A DNA stretch of 64,000 nucleotides from an uncultured Sporosarcina sp. (GCA_947644645.1 CANSAF010000004.1:34876-98875), one strand, 5' to 3'. Shown: positions 40,371-49,177, counted from the first letter of the stretch. Translations and numbers: made by a program. Notes: generated from the letters alone by a model not told the origin.

Positions 40371-41282
40371 TTAGATTTCAAATAATAAACGGTTAGACTT
40401 CCCAACAAATCCAGCGCCCACAACCCCAGAATTTCCTTTCAATTGGCTAAGCTGTAATCGATCAAGTGCATCCATTTGTGCTGGAATCAAATGAATTTTC
40501 AAAGCTTCTTTAACAAGTTCAAGTAAATATGGTTGATGATTAAATACTCCACCACCAATGACAATCTTATGTGGATCTATCAAGCAAATAATTGCGTAAA
40601 TTCCATGCGCAAGAGCAGCTACAACTTCTTTCAATAACTCTTCCTGCGTATTGCCGCCTTTTAAATAATTCGAAAAGAAAACTTCCGGTGTCTCATTCGC
40701 TGTCTTTTGAATTGCCGGTCCAGAGCTTATTTGCTCTAATCTTTCGAGTCCACCTGATGATTTCATTACTGGAAACAAACCAAGTTCTCCGGAGAATCCA
40801 CCGCCACGTATGTAAGACCCTTTATGAATGGTTGCACAAGATATTCCTGTACTAACTGTTAAATAAACGAAGGTTTCTTCATCCGTAACTCCTGCCTCGC
40901 GCCACTCCGCAAATGCTGCCATCGTGACATCGTTATCAATGACAACATTTTCAATAGAAAAATAGTTTTTCAAGCGCTCTGCGAGTGGAAAACTTTCCCA
41001 CGGCAAATTATTTTGATAAACAGCGATACCATTTTTATAATCTACCTTTCCCGCAACTCCAACGCCGATACTACCCACTTCAGCTATAGACAACTTTGCA
41101 GCGATAAGCGCATTCTCAATACTTGTTATTACTTGTACAAACATTTTCTCTTTATCGGTTGCGTCACTTGGGACTTCCGATTTTGCAATTATTTGGCCTT
41201 GCTCATCAATAACAGCCGCAGCCACTTTCGTACCACCAATATCAACACCCAAAACATAAGTCAAATTTTCTTCACCACACAT
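40371..41282 (-). CDS. ROK-family kinase without zinc motif, candidate N-acetylgalactosamine kinase
   Basis: The 303-residue protein has VDIGGTKVAAAV, IDNDVTMAAFAEW with the catalytic Asp, and GGGVFNH. The CxCGxxGC zinc motif of most ROK kinases is replaced by a GGLERLEQISSG segment, and the GH metal ligand is GELGLF. It is encoded between a Gfo/Idh gene and the importer lipoprotein, in the pathway that needs a GalNAc kinase (AgaK) when GalNAc enters by ABC transport. That role is inference. The ATG at 41282 lacks a good site; a TTG eight bases after GGTGA is an alternative. Confidence 0.85.
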   Translation of the reverse strand: MCGEENLTYVLGVDIGGTKVAAAVIDEQGQIIAKSEVPSDATDKEKMFVQVITSIENALIAAKLSIAEVGSIGVGVAGKVDYKNGIAVYQNNLPWESFPLAERLKNYFSIENVVIDNDVTMAAFAEWREAGVTDEETFVYLTVSTGISCATIHKGSYIRGGGFSGELGLFPVMKSSGGLERLEQISSGPAIQKTANETPEVFFSNYLKGGNTQEELLKEVVAALAHGIYAIICLIDPHKIVIGGGVFNHQPYLLELVKEALKIHLIPAQMDALDRLQLSQLKGNSGVVGAGFVGKSNRLLFEI

Positions 41283-41296
41283 TTCTAGTAGTCTAC

Positions 41297-42568
41297 TTAG
41301 CCTTTTTTCATTAAAACTTCATCGCTAAACCTTTCTAACTCAATCACTTTCCCATTTTGCAGTCTAGAAGCTTCTGCACTAAAGGCAAGTAAATGACTTT
41401 CTAAAGATACAGTTGCTGATGATCGACTTTCTTTTTTCTCGCCATAATTTCGTACACCATTCAAGAAATCTCGAACGATTGCCTCATCCCCACCGCCATG
41501 ACCACTTGTAGGTTTCGCCAAATGAATGACTGAATCATTTTTGGTTTGGAAATCATAAACCGAAATTGTATTTTCATCCATCTTTCCTCTAATTTCGCCT
41601 TTTGTCCCCATAATTTGAACGATTCTTGTTTGCTCTCTAGTAAATCCACACATACTAAATGTTGCTGTTGCCCCGTTTTCAAACTCTAAATTAACAACTT
41701 GATGATCGACAACATTATTATTAGAACGGTAAACACATTTTCCGTAGTCAGTTGTATTCAATGCTTCAATGACACCTTCACGTGTATCCGCCGTTGTGAA
41801 CTTTCTTGCCCAGCCTCTTCCTTCACCTAAATAATATTTCCCAGCATGGAATATACATTCGTTTTCAATTGGACAACCGTCTAAGCATCTTAATGGTCCA
41901 TTTTCAGGCGCATTTTCTTTTTTAAAATGCATCAAAGAACCAAATGAACTCACATACTTACATTTTTGATCCATTAAATACATGAGGATATCCATATCAT
42001 GACAAGATTTTTGTAGAATCATCGGACTTGATTCATCGCTATTATTCCAGTTGCCTCGAACAAAGCTATGTGACATATGCATCACTTCAACGTTTTCATT
42101 AAGTTGGATAGAAACGATATCACCAATATCGCCGCGATCAATAATTTCTTTAATCGTTTGCCAAAATGGTGTATAGCGTAAAACATGACAAATCGTTAAT
42201 AATTTTTGATGCTTTTCCGCAGTCTTCGTCATTGAAATACATTCTTCTGGATCTGGTGACATCGGCTTTTCAAGTAAGACATGATAACCTTTTTCAATTG
42301 CTTGGATTGTCGGATCATGATGCTCTCGGTCCATTGTACAAATAATGGCTACGTCTGCTTCAATATCATGGGTAAACATCTCTTCCCAAGAGTTATAGCA
42401 TTGTTGTTCAGTTAATGAATGCTCCTTTGCAAAAATTGCTCTTCGCTCGGGATTTTTCTCCGCAACAGCTACAATTTCTAATTCATGTGGATAATTTTTC
42501 GCATACGGTGCATAGGCTCTAGCTCCACGGTCACCTGCACCAATTAGTACTGCTTTCATCTTTTTCAA
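41297..42568 (-). CDS. Gfo/Idh/MocA-family protein of unusual length
   Basis: The 423-residue protein starts at a TTG (42568) after AAAGGTGGGGA. It has a Rossmann motif (AVLIGAGDRGARAYAPY), LLEKPMSPDPEEC, CHDMDILMYLMD (about 190), a Cys-bearing insertion CLDGCPIENECIFH (about 228-242) and TSGHGGGDEAIV near 365. The insertion and the HGGGD segment set it apart from the other three Gfo/Idh proteins here. It heads the importer-GH35 operon. It may be a dehydrogenase, or a glycosidase that uses bound NAD like family GH109; I cannot decide. Confidence 0.85.
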   Translation of the reverse strand: MKKMKAVLIGAGDRGARAYAPYAKNYPHELEIVAVAEKNPERRAIFAKEHSLTEQQCYNSWEEMFTHDIEADVAIICTMDREHHDPTIQAIEKGYHVLLEKPMSPDPEECISMTKTAEKHQKLLTICHVLRYTPFWQTIKEIIDRGDIGDIVSIQLNENVEVMHMSHSFVRGNWNNSDESSPMILQKSCHDMDILMYLMDQKCKYVSSFGSLMHFKKENAPENGPLRCLDGCPIENECIFHAGKYYLGEGRGWARKFTTADTREGVIEALNTTDYGKCVYRSNNNVVDHQVVNLEFENGATATFSMCGFTREQTRIVQIMGTKGEIRGKMDENTISVYDFQTKNDSVIHLAKPTSGHGGGDEAIVRDFLNGVRNYGEKKESRSSATVSLESHLLAFSAEASRLQNGKVIELERFSDEVLMKKG

Positions 42569-42664
42569 AATGTCCCCACCTTTATTGTCATTTTCCCTTC
42601 AACTATCTTTAAAGTCGAAATACCAAGAAAATCTATTAACTAAATGTTTTACTAATTATTTTAA

Positions 42665-42693
42665 ATACTATCATAATCTGAAAATGGTGTCTA
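42665..42693 (-). promoter_or_regulatory. Predicted promoter of the 42568-35400 operon
   Basis: TAGACA (42693-42688) and TAGTAT (42670-42665) on the minus strand are 17 bases apart, about 100 bases before the TTG start. Downstream, TTAGTAAAACATTTAGTTAA could be a LacI-type operator. Confidence 0.55.
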
Positions 42694-42794
42694 TACTAAA
42701 TTTTAGTTTTATTAATCTATTGTGAACACTTTTCCACATTATTTTGTCGAATTCCTTCACTTGAAACCAGAATTCAGTAAAACTTTTACCAATA

Positions 42795-42840
42795 CAAAAA
42801 GAACCTATCGCAAAATCTATCCTTTGCAATAGGTTCTTTA
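42795..42840 (-). terminator. Terminator of the FAD-dependent oxidoreductase gene
   Basis: AAAGAACCTATTGCAAA pairs with TTTGCGATAGGTTCTTT on the minus strand and is followed by TTG. Confidence 0.88.
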
Positions 42841-42847
42841 ATTCACC

Positions 42848-44026
42848 TTATTTTGTAACAGCTTCTTTAAACCGATCAAACCGCAACGGATCTGTCGGGA
42901 TAATCGTTTCTTCTTTTCCAAGAATCATTTCTTCAATTAACTTGCCTGTTGCTGTGGCTAAACTAATGCCGTCGCCTTCATGTCCGGCTGCGATATAAAA
43001 TCCTGGTACTTGTTCAACTTCAGAAACGATTGGTAAGTGGTCAGGCGTCCATGGTCTGAAACCAGTATACGCACGAATCATTCTGAAATCTTTCATCGCT
43101 GGGAAGAAGCGAATGGCACGTCTTGACATCGTTTCAAGTACATTGATATCAATCGTTGGATCATAACCGACAAACTGACGGCTACTACCAATTAAAAAGT
43201 TTTGGCTTTCTGTCGGCTCTAAAACAAGCGCAACGCCGTGTGCTAACGTGCGTTCATCTGCCACTCTTTCACGCTCGAATTTATTCATTAAATAACCGAA
43301 TTCCATCACATTTCGCATCATGACTGGTTTTTGGCGTGCACCCACCATAATATGTCCCTTACGAGGAATAATTGGAATTTCAATTCCTAACATTTTTCCG
43401 ATAAATGGTGCCCAAACTCCTGCCGCATTGACAACTTGTTTTGCAGTATAATCACCATTTGTCGTTTCAATTGTAAAATCTTCTTTTTTTGTAATCGCTG
43501 TTACTTCAGCATTTGTATGTAATTTCAAACCATATTGTTTTGCTTTATCAATTAGTGAATAACAAAATAAATACGGATTAATGAGTGAATCTGTTTCACA
43601 TTCTAATCCTCCAGGAATATCATGCGCAAAATATGGAGATTCTTGACGGAGATCTTTTTGGTCCAATAAATTAAACTTTAAACCTGCCGCATTTTGAATA
43701 TCTACCCATTCTTTCGCCGCTTCCATTTCCATATCATTTTCACACACAAGCAAACTGCCTAATTCGCGATATTCAAATGGTAAATCGAGTTCTTCTTGCA
43801 ATGCAACCATTAACTCTTGGCTTTTTAAGGACATTAAACTATCAAAACCAGGGTCTTTATCCACAATGGTAACGTTACCATCACATTTTGAAGACGTCCC
43901 ACTTGCAATGTCATTCTTTTCGATGAGCACACAGTCTACACCAGATTTTGCAAGATAATAAGCGATTGAACAGCCGACGATTCCGCCACCGATGACAGCC
44001 ACTTCTGCATGACGATTAATTGGCAT
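42848..44026 (-). CDS. FAD-dependent amino-acid/amine dehydrogenase subunit (DAO family)
   Basis: The 392-residue protein has an FAD-binding VAVIGGGIVGCSIAYYLA at the N-terminus, ASGTSSKCDG, VVNAAGVWA, and the C-terminal GFRPWTPDHLPIV and AAGHEGDGISLA segments of glycine/D-amino-acid oxidases. With the three divergent genes it matches the subunits of dye-linked dehydrogenases such as D-hydroxyproline, octopine/nopaline or HcnABC-type enzymes. The start at 44026 follows AAAGGAGG. Unusually, it is transcribed away from its presumed partners. The substrate is unknown. Confidence 0.88.
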   Translation of the reverse strand: MPINRHAEVAVIGGGIVGCSIAYYLAKSGVDCVLIEKNDIASGTSSKCDGNVTIVDKDPGFDSLMSLKSQELMVALQEELDLPFEYRELGSLLVCENDMEMEAAKEWVDIQNAAGLKFNLLDQKDLRQESPYFAHDIPGGLECETDSLINPYLFCYSLIDKAKQYGLKLHTNAEVTAITKKEDFTIETTNGDYTAKQVVNAAGVWAPFIGKMLGIEIPIIPRKGHIMVGARQKPVMMRNVMEFGYLMNKFERERVADERTLAHGVALVLEPTESQNFLIGSSRQFVGYDPTIDINVLETMSRRAIRFFPAMKDFRMIRAYTGFRPWTPDHLPIVSEVEQVPGFYIAAGHEGDGISLATATGKLIEEMILGKEETIIPTDPLRFDRFKEAVTK

Positions 44027-44070
44027 ACTTTTTTCCTCCTTTGACATAGAAAAGTTAACCATATTATACT

Positions 44071-44086
44071 ATACTATATTTAGTAT
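44071..44086. promoter_or_regulatory. Palindrome in the divergent promoter region
   Basis: ATACTATATTTAGTAT has perfect 6-bp arms and a 4-bp centre, within a TA-rich stretch containing likely -10 boxes for the minus-strand gene. It could be the shared operator for both divergent units. Confidence 0.35.
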
Positions 44087-44201
44087 TATAAGACTTCCTA
44101 TATTTTTCGTAAAAATGATTCGATTCTTATTATCTAGATTAAAATAGAATAGGATAAACTGTCAAATTTTTTCAGCACTACTTAGAGGAGGGGTCAGCCC
44201 C

Positions 44202-44474
44202 ATGGAAAAAACGATTATTTGTAGATGTGAAGAAGTATCTTTGGAAGATATCGAAAATACCGCAAAAAAACATAATTGCTCTGCGCGTGAAGTAAAACTA
44301 CGAACGCGTGCTGGCATGGGTTATTGCGGAGGACGTACATGCCGTCCAGCTGTAGATGCAGTGCTGGCGGATGTTACAGGGGAAAAAGCAGGACACCAAG
44401 TACCATTAAAAGTTCAACCTCCTGTTCGCCCAGTGACTTTATCTGTTTTAGGAGGGACGCATCATGACAACTAA
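44202..44474 (+). CDS. BFD-like [2Fe-2S]-binding subunit
   Basis: The 90-residue protein has four cysteines in the bacterioferritin-associated-ferredoxin-like arrangement: ICRCEEV at the N-terminus and GYCGGRTCRP at about 47-56. Such small subunits pass electrons in multi-subunit amino-acid dehydrogenases. GAGGAGGGG precedes the ATG; it overlaps the next gene by 11 bases. Composition and position make it an authentic gene despite its size. Confidence 0.9.
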   Translation: MEKTIICRCEEVSLEDIENTAKKHNCSAREVKLRTRAGMGYCGGRTCRPAVDAVLADVTGEKAGHQVPLKVQPPVRPVTLSVLGGTHHDN

Positions 44475-44853
44475 CCGCATTTTAAATCATCCGGTATTAG
44501 GACCTGTTGAAAACAAAACACCGGTAACATTTACTTTTGATGGTCAAACATTTGAAGGGTTCGAAGGAGATACAATCGCCTCAGCTTTACTCGCAAATGG
44601 TATTCGCCAACTACGTGTACATGAAGAAACAGGTGCGCCACGTGCGATTTATTGTAATATCGGGCATTGCTTCGAATGTCGTGTAACCGTTAACAAGCAC
44701 GAAACTGTTCGTGCTTGTATGACGACAATTCAACCGGATATGGTCGTTGAAAGTGGAAAAATGGAGCCAGCTCCTTTTAATACTTCACCTGAAGAATGGC
44801 CGCGTACATATGCTGAATTTGAAAGTAAAAAGGAAGGTGACTCAAATGCTTGA
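44464..44853 (+). CDS. [2Fe-2S] ferredoxin-like subunit (HcnA/SoxA N-terminal type)
   Basis: The 129-residue protein has a ubiquitin-like ferredoxin fold with FTFDGQTFEGFEGDTIASALL and cluster cysteines in YCNIGHCFEC (about 60-69) plus RACMT further on. It corresponds to the HcnA-like beta subunit of dye-linked dehydrogenases. GGAGG lies within the end of the previous gene. It overlaps both neighbours, so the three genes are translationally coupled. Confidence 0.9.
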   Translation: MTTNRILNHPVLGPVENKTPVTFTFDGQTFEGFEGDTIASALLANGIRQLRVHEETGAPRAIYCNIGHCFECRVTVNKHETVRACMTTIQPDMVVESGKMEPAPFNTSPEEWPRTYAEFESKKEGDSNA

Positions 44854-46027
44854 TGTCGTCATTATTGGTGCGGGTCCAGCAGGTTTATCCGCTGCAATTG
44901 CTTGTCGTGAATCAAATCTTGATGTGCTTGTTATTGATGAGTTCCCTAAACCAGGCGGAAGACTACTTGGTCAACTTCACCAAGAACCTACAGGCGAATG
45001 GTGGAATGGCATTAAGGAAACAGAAGCTTTATTAAATAAAGCAAATGCGTTAAATACAAAAATTAAATGCGGGGTTTCTTGTCACCATATTGAAAAAACA
45101 GATGATGGCTATATCATCCACACAAATACAGCGTTAATCAAAACAAAGAAATTACTCATCGCAACAGGTGCTGCTGAAACAGCTGCGCCAATTCCCGGCT
45201 GGACTCTTCCAGGCGTTATGTCTATCGGCGCTGCACAAGTGATGACAAACGTTCATCGCGTACAAGTTGGAAAGCGCGGTATCGTTGTTGGCGTCAACGT
45301 TTTATCAGCCGCAATTGCACGCGAACTACAAATTGCAGGCATTGATTTACATAGTATGGCTTTACCTGTCAAAAACACTGTTACAAAAGATCATGCACAT
45401 CCTGGAAAAGTAATGGATGGATTAGTACGCATTGCCCATTTAGCACCGTCTGCATTTTTACGTTTTGGTAGTAAATTTGCGCAATCGGCAAAAGTACGGG
45501 AAATGGCTGTCAAACTTTACCCAAGTGGCGGCGTCAAAATGTGGGGCATGCCAATCCATATTCGTAAAGCGATTACAAAAATTAACGGAACAAACCAAGT
45601 CGAATCAGTTACAATGTCCAATGTAACGCCTGAAGGGGATATTATTCCAGGTACTGAAGAAATCATTAAAGTCGATTTCGTTTGTATCGCAGGTGGGCTA
45701 TATCCATTAAGTGAACTAGCATCTGTTGCAGGTTGCCCGTTCCGTCATATCGAAGAGCTTGGTGGACATGTGCCTGTTCATAACGAAAGAATGGAAACAC
45801 CACTTGAAGGTTTATATGTAGCAGGCAATATTACAGGCATTGAAAGCGCCAAAGTTGCACGCGCACAAGGTATTGTTGCTGGGTATACAATCGCAGGTGA
45901 TGTCGCAAAAGCCGAAAGCGCGATGCAAGATGTCAAAGCGATTCGTGAAGCGGCTTCCATTCAGTTCCATCCACAAATTAAAGCAGGACGCGCGAAAATT
46001 CACCGTGCATTCCAAGAATACGTATAA
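44846..46027 (+). CDS. FAD/NAD(P)-binding dehydrogenase subunit (HcnB type)
   Basis: The 393-residue protein has an N-terminal VVIIGAGPAGLSAAIA dinucleotide fold, GGRLLGQ, ATGAAETAAP, a second nucleotide site and the flavoprotein end GNITGIESAKVARAQGIVAGY. It matches the alpha/HcnB-type subunit that takes electrons from the DAO subunit. The start at 44846 follows AAGGAAGGTGA; it overlaps the preceding stop by 8 bases. A repeat copy and a terminator follow. Confidence 0.9.
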   Translation: MLDVVIIGAGPAGLSAAIACRESNLDVLVIDEFPKPGGRLLGQLHQEPTGEWWNGIKETEALLNKANALNTKIKCGVSCHHIEKTDDGYIIHTNTALIKTKKLLIATGAAETAAPIPGWTLPGVMSIGAAQVMTNVHRVQVGKRGIVVGVNVLSAAIARELQIAGIDLHSMALPVKNTVTKDHAHPGKVMDGLVRIAHLAPSAFLRFGSKFAQSAKVREMAVKLYPSGGVKMWGMPIHIRKAITKINGTNQVESVTMSNVTPEGDIIPGTEEIIKVDFVCIAGGLYPLSELASVAGCPFRHIEELGGHVPVHNERMETPLEGLYVAGNITGIESAKVARAQGIVAGYTIAGDVAKAESAMQDVKAIREAASIQFHPQIKAGRAKIHRAFQEYV

Positions 46028-46028
46028 G

Positions 46029-46155
46029 GTGAAACTTCAATCAGTGGGGAGTTCTTTCCCACTGATTGTTAGTTGAACCAATCGGGCTTTTACGGGCAGT
46101 TATCTCGCACTCATATTTACTGCTTCGGGACTCTTACTGCCCGTTAATGCGGGAT
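46029..46155. repeat. Dispersed structured repeat, copy B (127 bp)
   Basis: It carries the same blocks as copy A at 325-535: GTGAAACTTCAATCAGT with ACTGATT, GAACCAATCGGGCTTTTAC, GGGCAGTT with TACTGCCC, and GTTAATGCGGGAT, but lacks the 70-base insertion. It starts 2 bases after a stop codon. Confidence 0.7.
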
Positions 46156-46156
46156 G

Positions 46157-46206
46157 AAAAGAGACGTCAAGAAAGTCGAATAGACTTTCCTGACGTCTCT
46201 TTTTTT
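46157..46206. terminator. Bidirectional terminator between converging operons
   Basis: AAAAGAGACGTCA and GAAAGTC arms pair with GACTTTC and TGACGTCTCTTTTTTT; T7 on the plus strand serves the dehydrogenase operon, and the minus strand serves lacC. Confidence 0.9.
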
Positions 46207-46209
46207 CGC

Positions 46210-47136
46210 TTAAATTATGCGCACATCGACTTGATTCATATATTCGTCAACTTTCGTCGCATCAATCGTCCCCGTCTTGGCTTCCATCGCATTCAATAAC
46301 CCCATCGTTACACCATATCGAATTAACGCCGTCGTTTCCATTTCTTTTGATAAGCCGGAAGCAAATCCAGCAATCACCGAATCTCCAGAACCAACTGGGT
46401 TAATGGCTTTCACTTTTGGAATCGCTACCCGATAGACTTGTTCATCGTGCTTCACAAGTGCCCCGTTCGCGCCTAATGTCACAACAATCCATTCAATTCC
46501 TTTAAACAATGGATGATGCAACGCCTCTATTAACGCTTCTTCTGTCTGCAATTCTCTGTTTAATAAAGCGGCAAGTTCCTCTTCATTCGGCTTGATTAAA
46601 AATGGTTTTTGTTCATTTTCCAGTGCATGCTTTAACGCATCCCCGCTCGTATCAAGTAAAACGGGTTTGTTTGCAAGCGCAGCAATATCGATCAATTCAT
46701 TATAAAAATTAGCGGGCAACCCTTTAGGATAACTTCCAGAAAGGGTAATGAGTGCTGCCTCTTCAACCGACTTTTTAAATTTTTGTAAAAACGATTGTTG
46801 CTCATTTGTAATCGTCGGCCCACCTTCTAAAATCTCCGTTTGCTTTCCATCATGAATGACCGCAATACAATTTCGAGTTTCTCCATCACAAGATACAAAA
46901 TGATCCAAAACCGACATTTCCTTTAATTCTTGTCGAATGAAATCACCTAAATTTCCTCCGATAAAGCCAGTTGCCGCCACTTCTTCTCCTAATTGCTTTA
47001 ACACTCTTGAAACATTGATGCCTTTTCCGCCGGCTGTTTTCGTGACGTCTTGTACACGATTCACTGTATCTAATTGAAAGGCATCCAATTTATAACTAAT
47101 ATCGACAGACGGATTTAATGTCACAGTTAAAATCAT
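46210..47136 (-). CDS. lacC: Tagatose-6-phosphate kinase / 1-phosphofructokinase family
   Basis: The 308-residue PfkB-family sugar kinase has TLNPSVDISY at the N-terminus, GGKGINVSRV, GETRNCIAV, and NPVGSGDSVIAGF (about 245) with the anion-hole GSGD and catalytic Asp. GLLNAMEAKTGTI near the end matches LacC. It makes tagatose-1,6-bisphosphate for the aldolase at 32185-33054. The start at 47136 follows GGGGGGATGA, the end of nagA, so translation is coupled. 1-phosphofructokinase activity is an alternative, but no fructose PTS is near. Confidence 0.9.
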   Translation of the reverse strand: MILTVTLNPSVDISYKLDAFQLDTVNRVQDVTKTAGGKGINVSRVLKQLGEEVAATGFIGGNLGDFIRQELKEMSVLDHFVSCDGETRNCIAVIHDGKQTEILEGGPTITNEQQSFLQKFKKSVEEAALITLSGSYPKGLPANFYNELIDIAALANKPVLLDTSGDALKHALENEQKPFLIKPNEEELAALLNRELQTEEALIEALHHPLFKGIEWIVVTLGANGALVKHDEQVYRVAIPKVKAINPVGSGDSVIAGFASGLSKEMETTALIRYGVTMGLLNAMEAKTGTIDATKVDEYMNQVDVRII

Positions 47137-47137
47137 G

Positions 47138-48292
47138 TCATCCCCCCACATTCGCTTCATGTTTCACTTGGCCTTCAACCGCTACCGCAACAATCTGCTG
47201 ATTTTGATCCAATACAACGAAATCTGCAAGTTTCCCCGCTGCAATACTTCCAAGACGATCTTCTATTCCTAAACTTTTCGCCGGTGTTAATGAAGCCAAA
47301 TGCCAAATTTTATTGAGCGATTGTCCACTCCATTTTTGTAAATTGAACACACCATCGATTAACTTAAGCGTACTTCCCGCGAGTGAACCATTGTCTAACC
47401 GGGCCATTCCGTCTTTCATCGTCACTTCAAATTCTCCTAAATGATACTGACCATCAGGCATAAGTCCTGCGCGCATACAATCTGAAATAAGCATTAGCTT
47501 TCCTTCTTTAATTTTCAGTGAAAGTGCCGCCACATCCTGATGTACATGATGCCCATCCGCAATCAATTCTGCATAACAGTCTTCTGAAGTAAACGCTGCG
47601 CCAACAACGCCTGGCTCACGATGATGTAACCCAGACATCCCATTAAACAAATGGACATAATTTCGTGCGCCTGCTTCATTGGCTTCTTTACAACGGTCAT
47701 AACTCGCATCTGTATGGGCAATACTCATCAACACTTGATCTTGAAGCGTCTCAATAAACGCCAATGCCCCTTCCCTTTCCGGTGCAAGTGCGATTTTCAC
47801 AATTTGTCCGTCTGCAAGCTTTTGCCATCTTTCATAATCTTCCATCGTAGGATTTATAAAATAACTCGGATTTTGAGCTCCTTTATATTTTTCAGTAAAA
47901 CTAGGACCTTCTAGAAAAATCCCTTCAGATTTTGCACCTACTAATCCTTCTTCGACTGCTTCTTTAACTGCAATAATCGCCTTTTCTAAATCATCTTTTG
48001 AAGACGTTAAAGTTGTTGGTAAAAAACGTGTAACCCCAATTTCCAACAATGTTTTAGACATTTCATGAACCGCTTCTGTCGTGCCATCCATCACATCATG
48101 TCCTCTTACTCCGTGAATATGTGTATCGAATAAGCCCGGTGCAATCGTATATCCTGACCAATCGACTACTTTCGCATCATTTGGCAATTCATCGACAAAC
48201 TCCCCAAATCGTCCTTCTTGGATATGTAAATAACTCCCTTCTTTATTGTCTTCTTCCAATAAAAATCGATCTGCTTTTAAATAAAAATCCAT
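47138..48292 (-). CDS. nagA: N-acetylglucosamine/galactosamine-6-phosphate deacetylase
   Basis: The 384-residue amidohydrolase has the metal-site DTHIHGVRGHD, FLEGPSF (metal Glu), IAHTDASYDRC, HLFNGMSGLHHREPG and the general-base Asp of LISDCMRAG. It removes acetate from GlcNAc-6-P or GalNAc-6-P. Its operon with lacC and its operator link to agaS favour GalNAc-6-P (AgaA role), but it may also take GlcNAc-6-P from the sialic-acid route. The start at 48292 follows GAGGGGG. Confidence 0.92.
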   Translation of the reverse strand: MDFYLKADRFLLEEDNKEGSYLHIQEGRFGEFVDELPNDAKVVDWSGYTIAPGLFDTHIHGVRGHDVMDGTTEAVHEMSKTLLEIGVTRFLPTTLTSSKDDLEKAIIAVKEAVEEGLVGAKSEGIFLEGPSFTEKYKGAQNPSYFINPTMEDYERWQKLADGQIVKIALAPEREGALAFIETLQDQVLMSIAHTDASYDRCKEANEAGARNYVHLFNGMSGLHHREPGVVGAAFTSEDCYAELIADGHHVHQDVAALSLKIKEGKLMLISDCMRAGLMPDGQYHLGEFEVTMKDGMARLDNGSLAGSTLKLIDGVFNLQKWSGQSLNKIWHLASLTPAKSLGIEDRLGSIAAGKLADFVVLDQNQQIVAVAVEGQVKHEANVGG

Positions 48293-48323
48293 TTTTATCC
48301 CCCTCGATTTCTCTAAAGATTTT

Positions 48324-49043
48324 TTAAGTAAGTTCCACTGTATAAGCAAATTTATCACCGCGCGCAATGCTCATCGTATATTCAATTAACTCATTTTGAT
48401 GGTAAGCAAAACGTTTAATGCTCATAGCAGCCTGTCCACTTACCGCTTCTAAATAAGTAGCCTCTTCTTCTTTCAGCAAAGTCGCAGTAAATTTTTCTGT
48501 TGCATTTGTAACCGCTTTTTCATACTCTCGTTGAAATAAATCATACATCGACTGTTCTTCAAAACGTTCTTTCGTTAAGTTTGGAAACAATGTAGAAGGC
48601 AAATAAGTCGTCTCGTACATTAATGGTTCCTCGTCTGCTAAACGTAACCGAACGACTTTATACACTTCACTTTCAATCGACAAGCCCATTTTCAAACGAA
48701 TATAGTCATCCACAGGCAGCGTTTCAAAAGATAAGATTTTTGTTGTCGGTTGTTTTCCGAGCTTTTTCATCTCTTCAGTAAAACTATATAGTGCATCTAA
48801 TTGCTGATCATATTTTTTCGGCGCGACAAATGTTCCTTTGCCATGTAATTTATAAATAATGCCAACACGTTCTAACTCTTGCAAAGCTTGCCTCACCGTG
48901 ATTCGACTTACTTCATAAATCTCACATAATTCGCGTTCAGACGGCAATTGTTCGTGTTCAATATAGAGACCTTTTTCTACTTTCTCCATTAATAAACGCA
49001 TCAATTGTAAATAAAGTGGCATTTTATTTCCTTTATCAATCAT
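48324..49043 (-). CDS. GntR/HutC-family regulator (NagR/AgaR2 type)
   Basis: The 239-residue protein has a GntR winged helix (about 5-72: LPSERELCEIYEVSRITVRQ) and a UTRA effector domain (about 95-235). NagR/DasR/AgaR-type members bind amino-sugar phosphates. The start at 49043 is set by GGGAGGG. A TGGTTATAACCA palindrome lies between its promoter and start, so it probably represses itself, nagA and lacC. The same half-sites precede agaS. The gap to nagA is 31 bases. Confidence 0.92.
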   Translation of the reverse strand: MIDKGNKMPLYLQLMRLLMEKVEKGLYIEHEQLPSERELCEIYEVSRITVRQALQELERVGIIYKLHGKGTFVAPKKYDQQLDALYSFTEEMKKLGKQPTTKILSFETLPVDDYIRLKMGLSIESEVYKVVRLRLADEEPLMYETTYLPSTLFPNLTKERFEEQSMYDLFQREYEKAVTNATEKFTATLLKEEEATYLEAVSGQAAMSIKRFAYHQNELIEYTMSIARGDKFAYTVELT

Positions 49044-49059
49044 CTTCTTCCCTCCCATC

Positions 49060-49071
49060 TGGTTATAACCA
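49060..49071. promoter_or_regulatory. Candidate GntR operator at gntR-nagA-lacC
   Basis: TGGTTATAACCA is a perfect 12-bp palindrome of the TGGT...ACCA form used by NagR/DasR-type regulators. It lies about 13-25 bases downstream of the -10 box. Confidence 0.7.
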
Positions 49072-49084
49072 CTCAAGTAAATTA

Positions 49085-49113
49085 AGTATAATAGACATTG
49101 ACTTTCGTGTAAA
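49085..49113 (-). promoter_or_regulatory. Predicted promoter of gntR-nagA-lacC
   Basis: TTTACA (49113-49108) and TATACT (49090-49085) on the minus strand are 17 bases apart. Confidence 0.75.
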
Positions 49114-49123
49114 GGAACATAAA

Positions 49124-49166
49124 GGAGCCGATAAAAAAGTTTCATTCTTAACTTTTTTATCGCTCC
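49124..49166 (-). terminator. Terminator of pgcA
   Basis: GGAGCGATAAAAAAGTT pairs with AACTTTTTTATCGGCTCC on the minus strand, then TTTAT. It overlaps no coding region. Confidence 0.85.
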
Positions 49167-49177
49167 TCTCTTCATCA

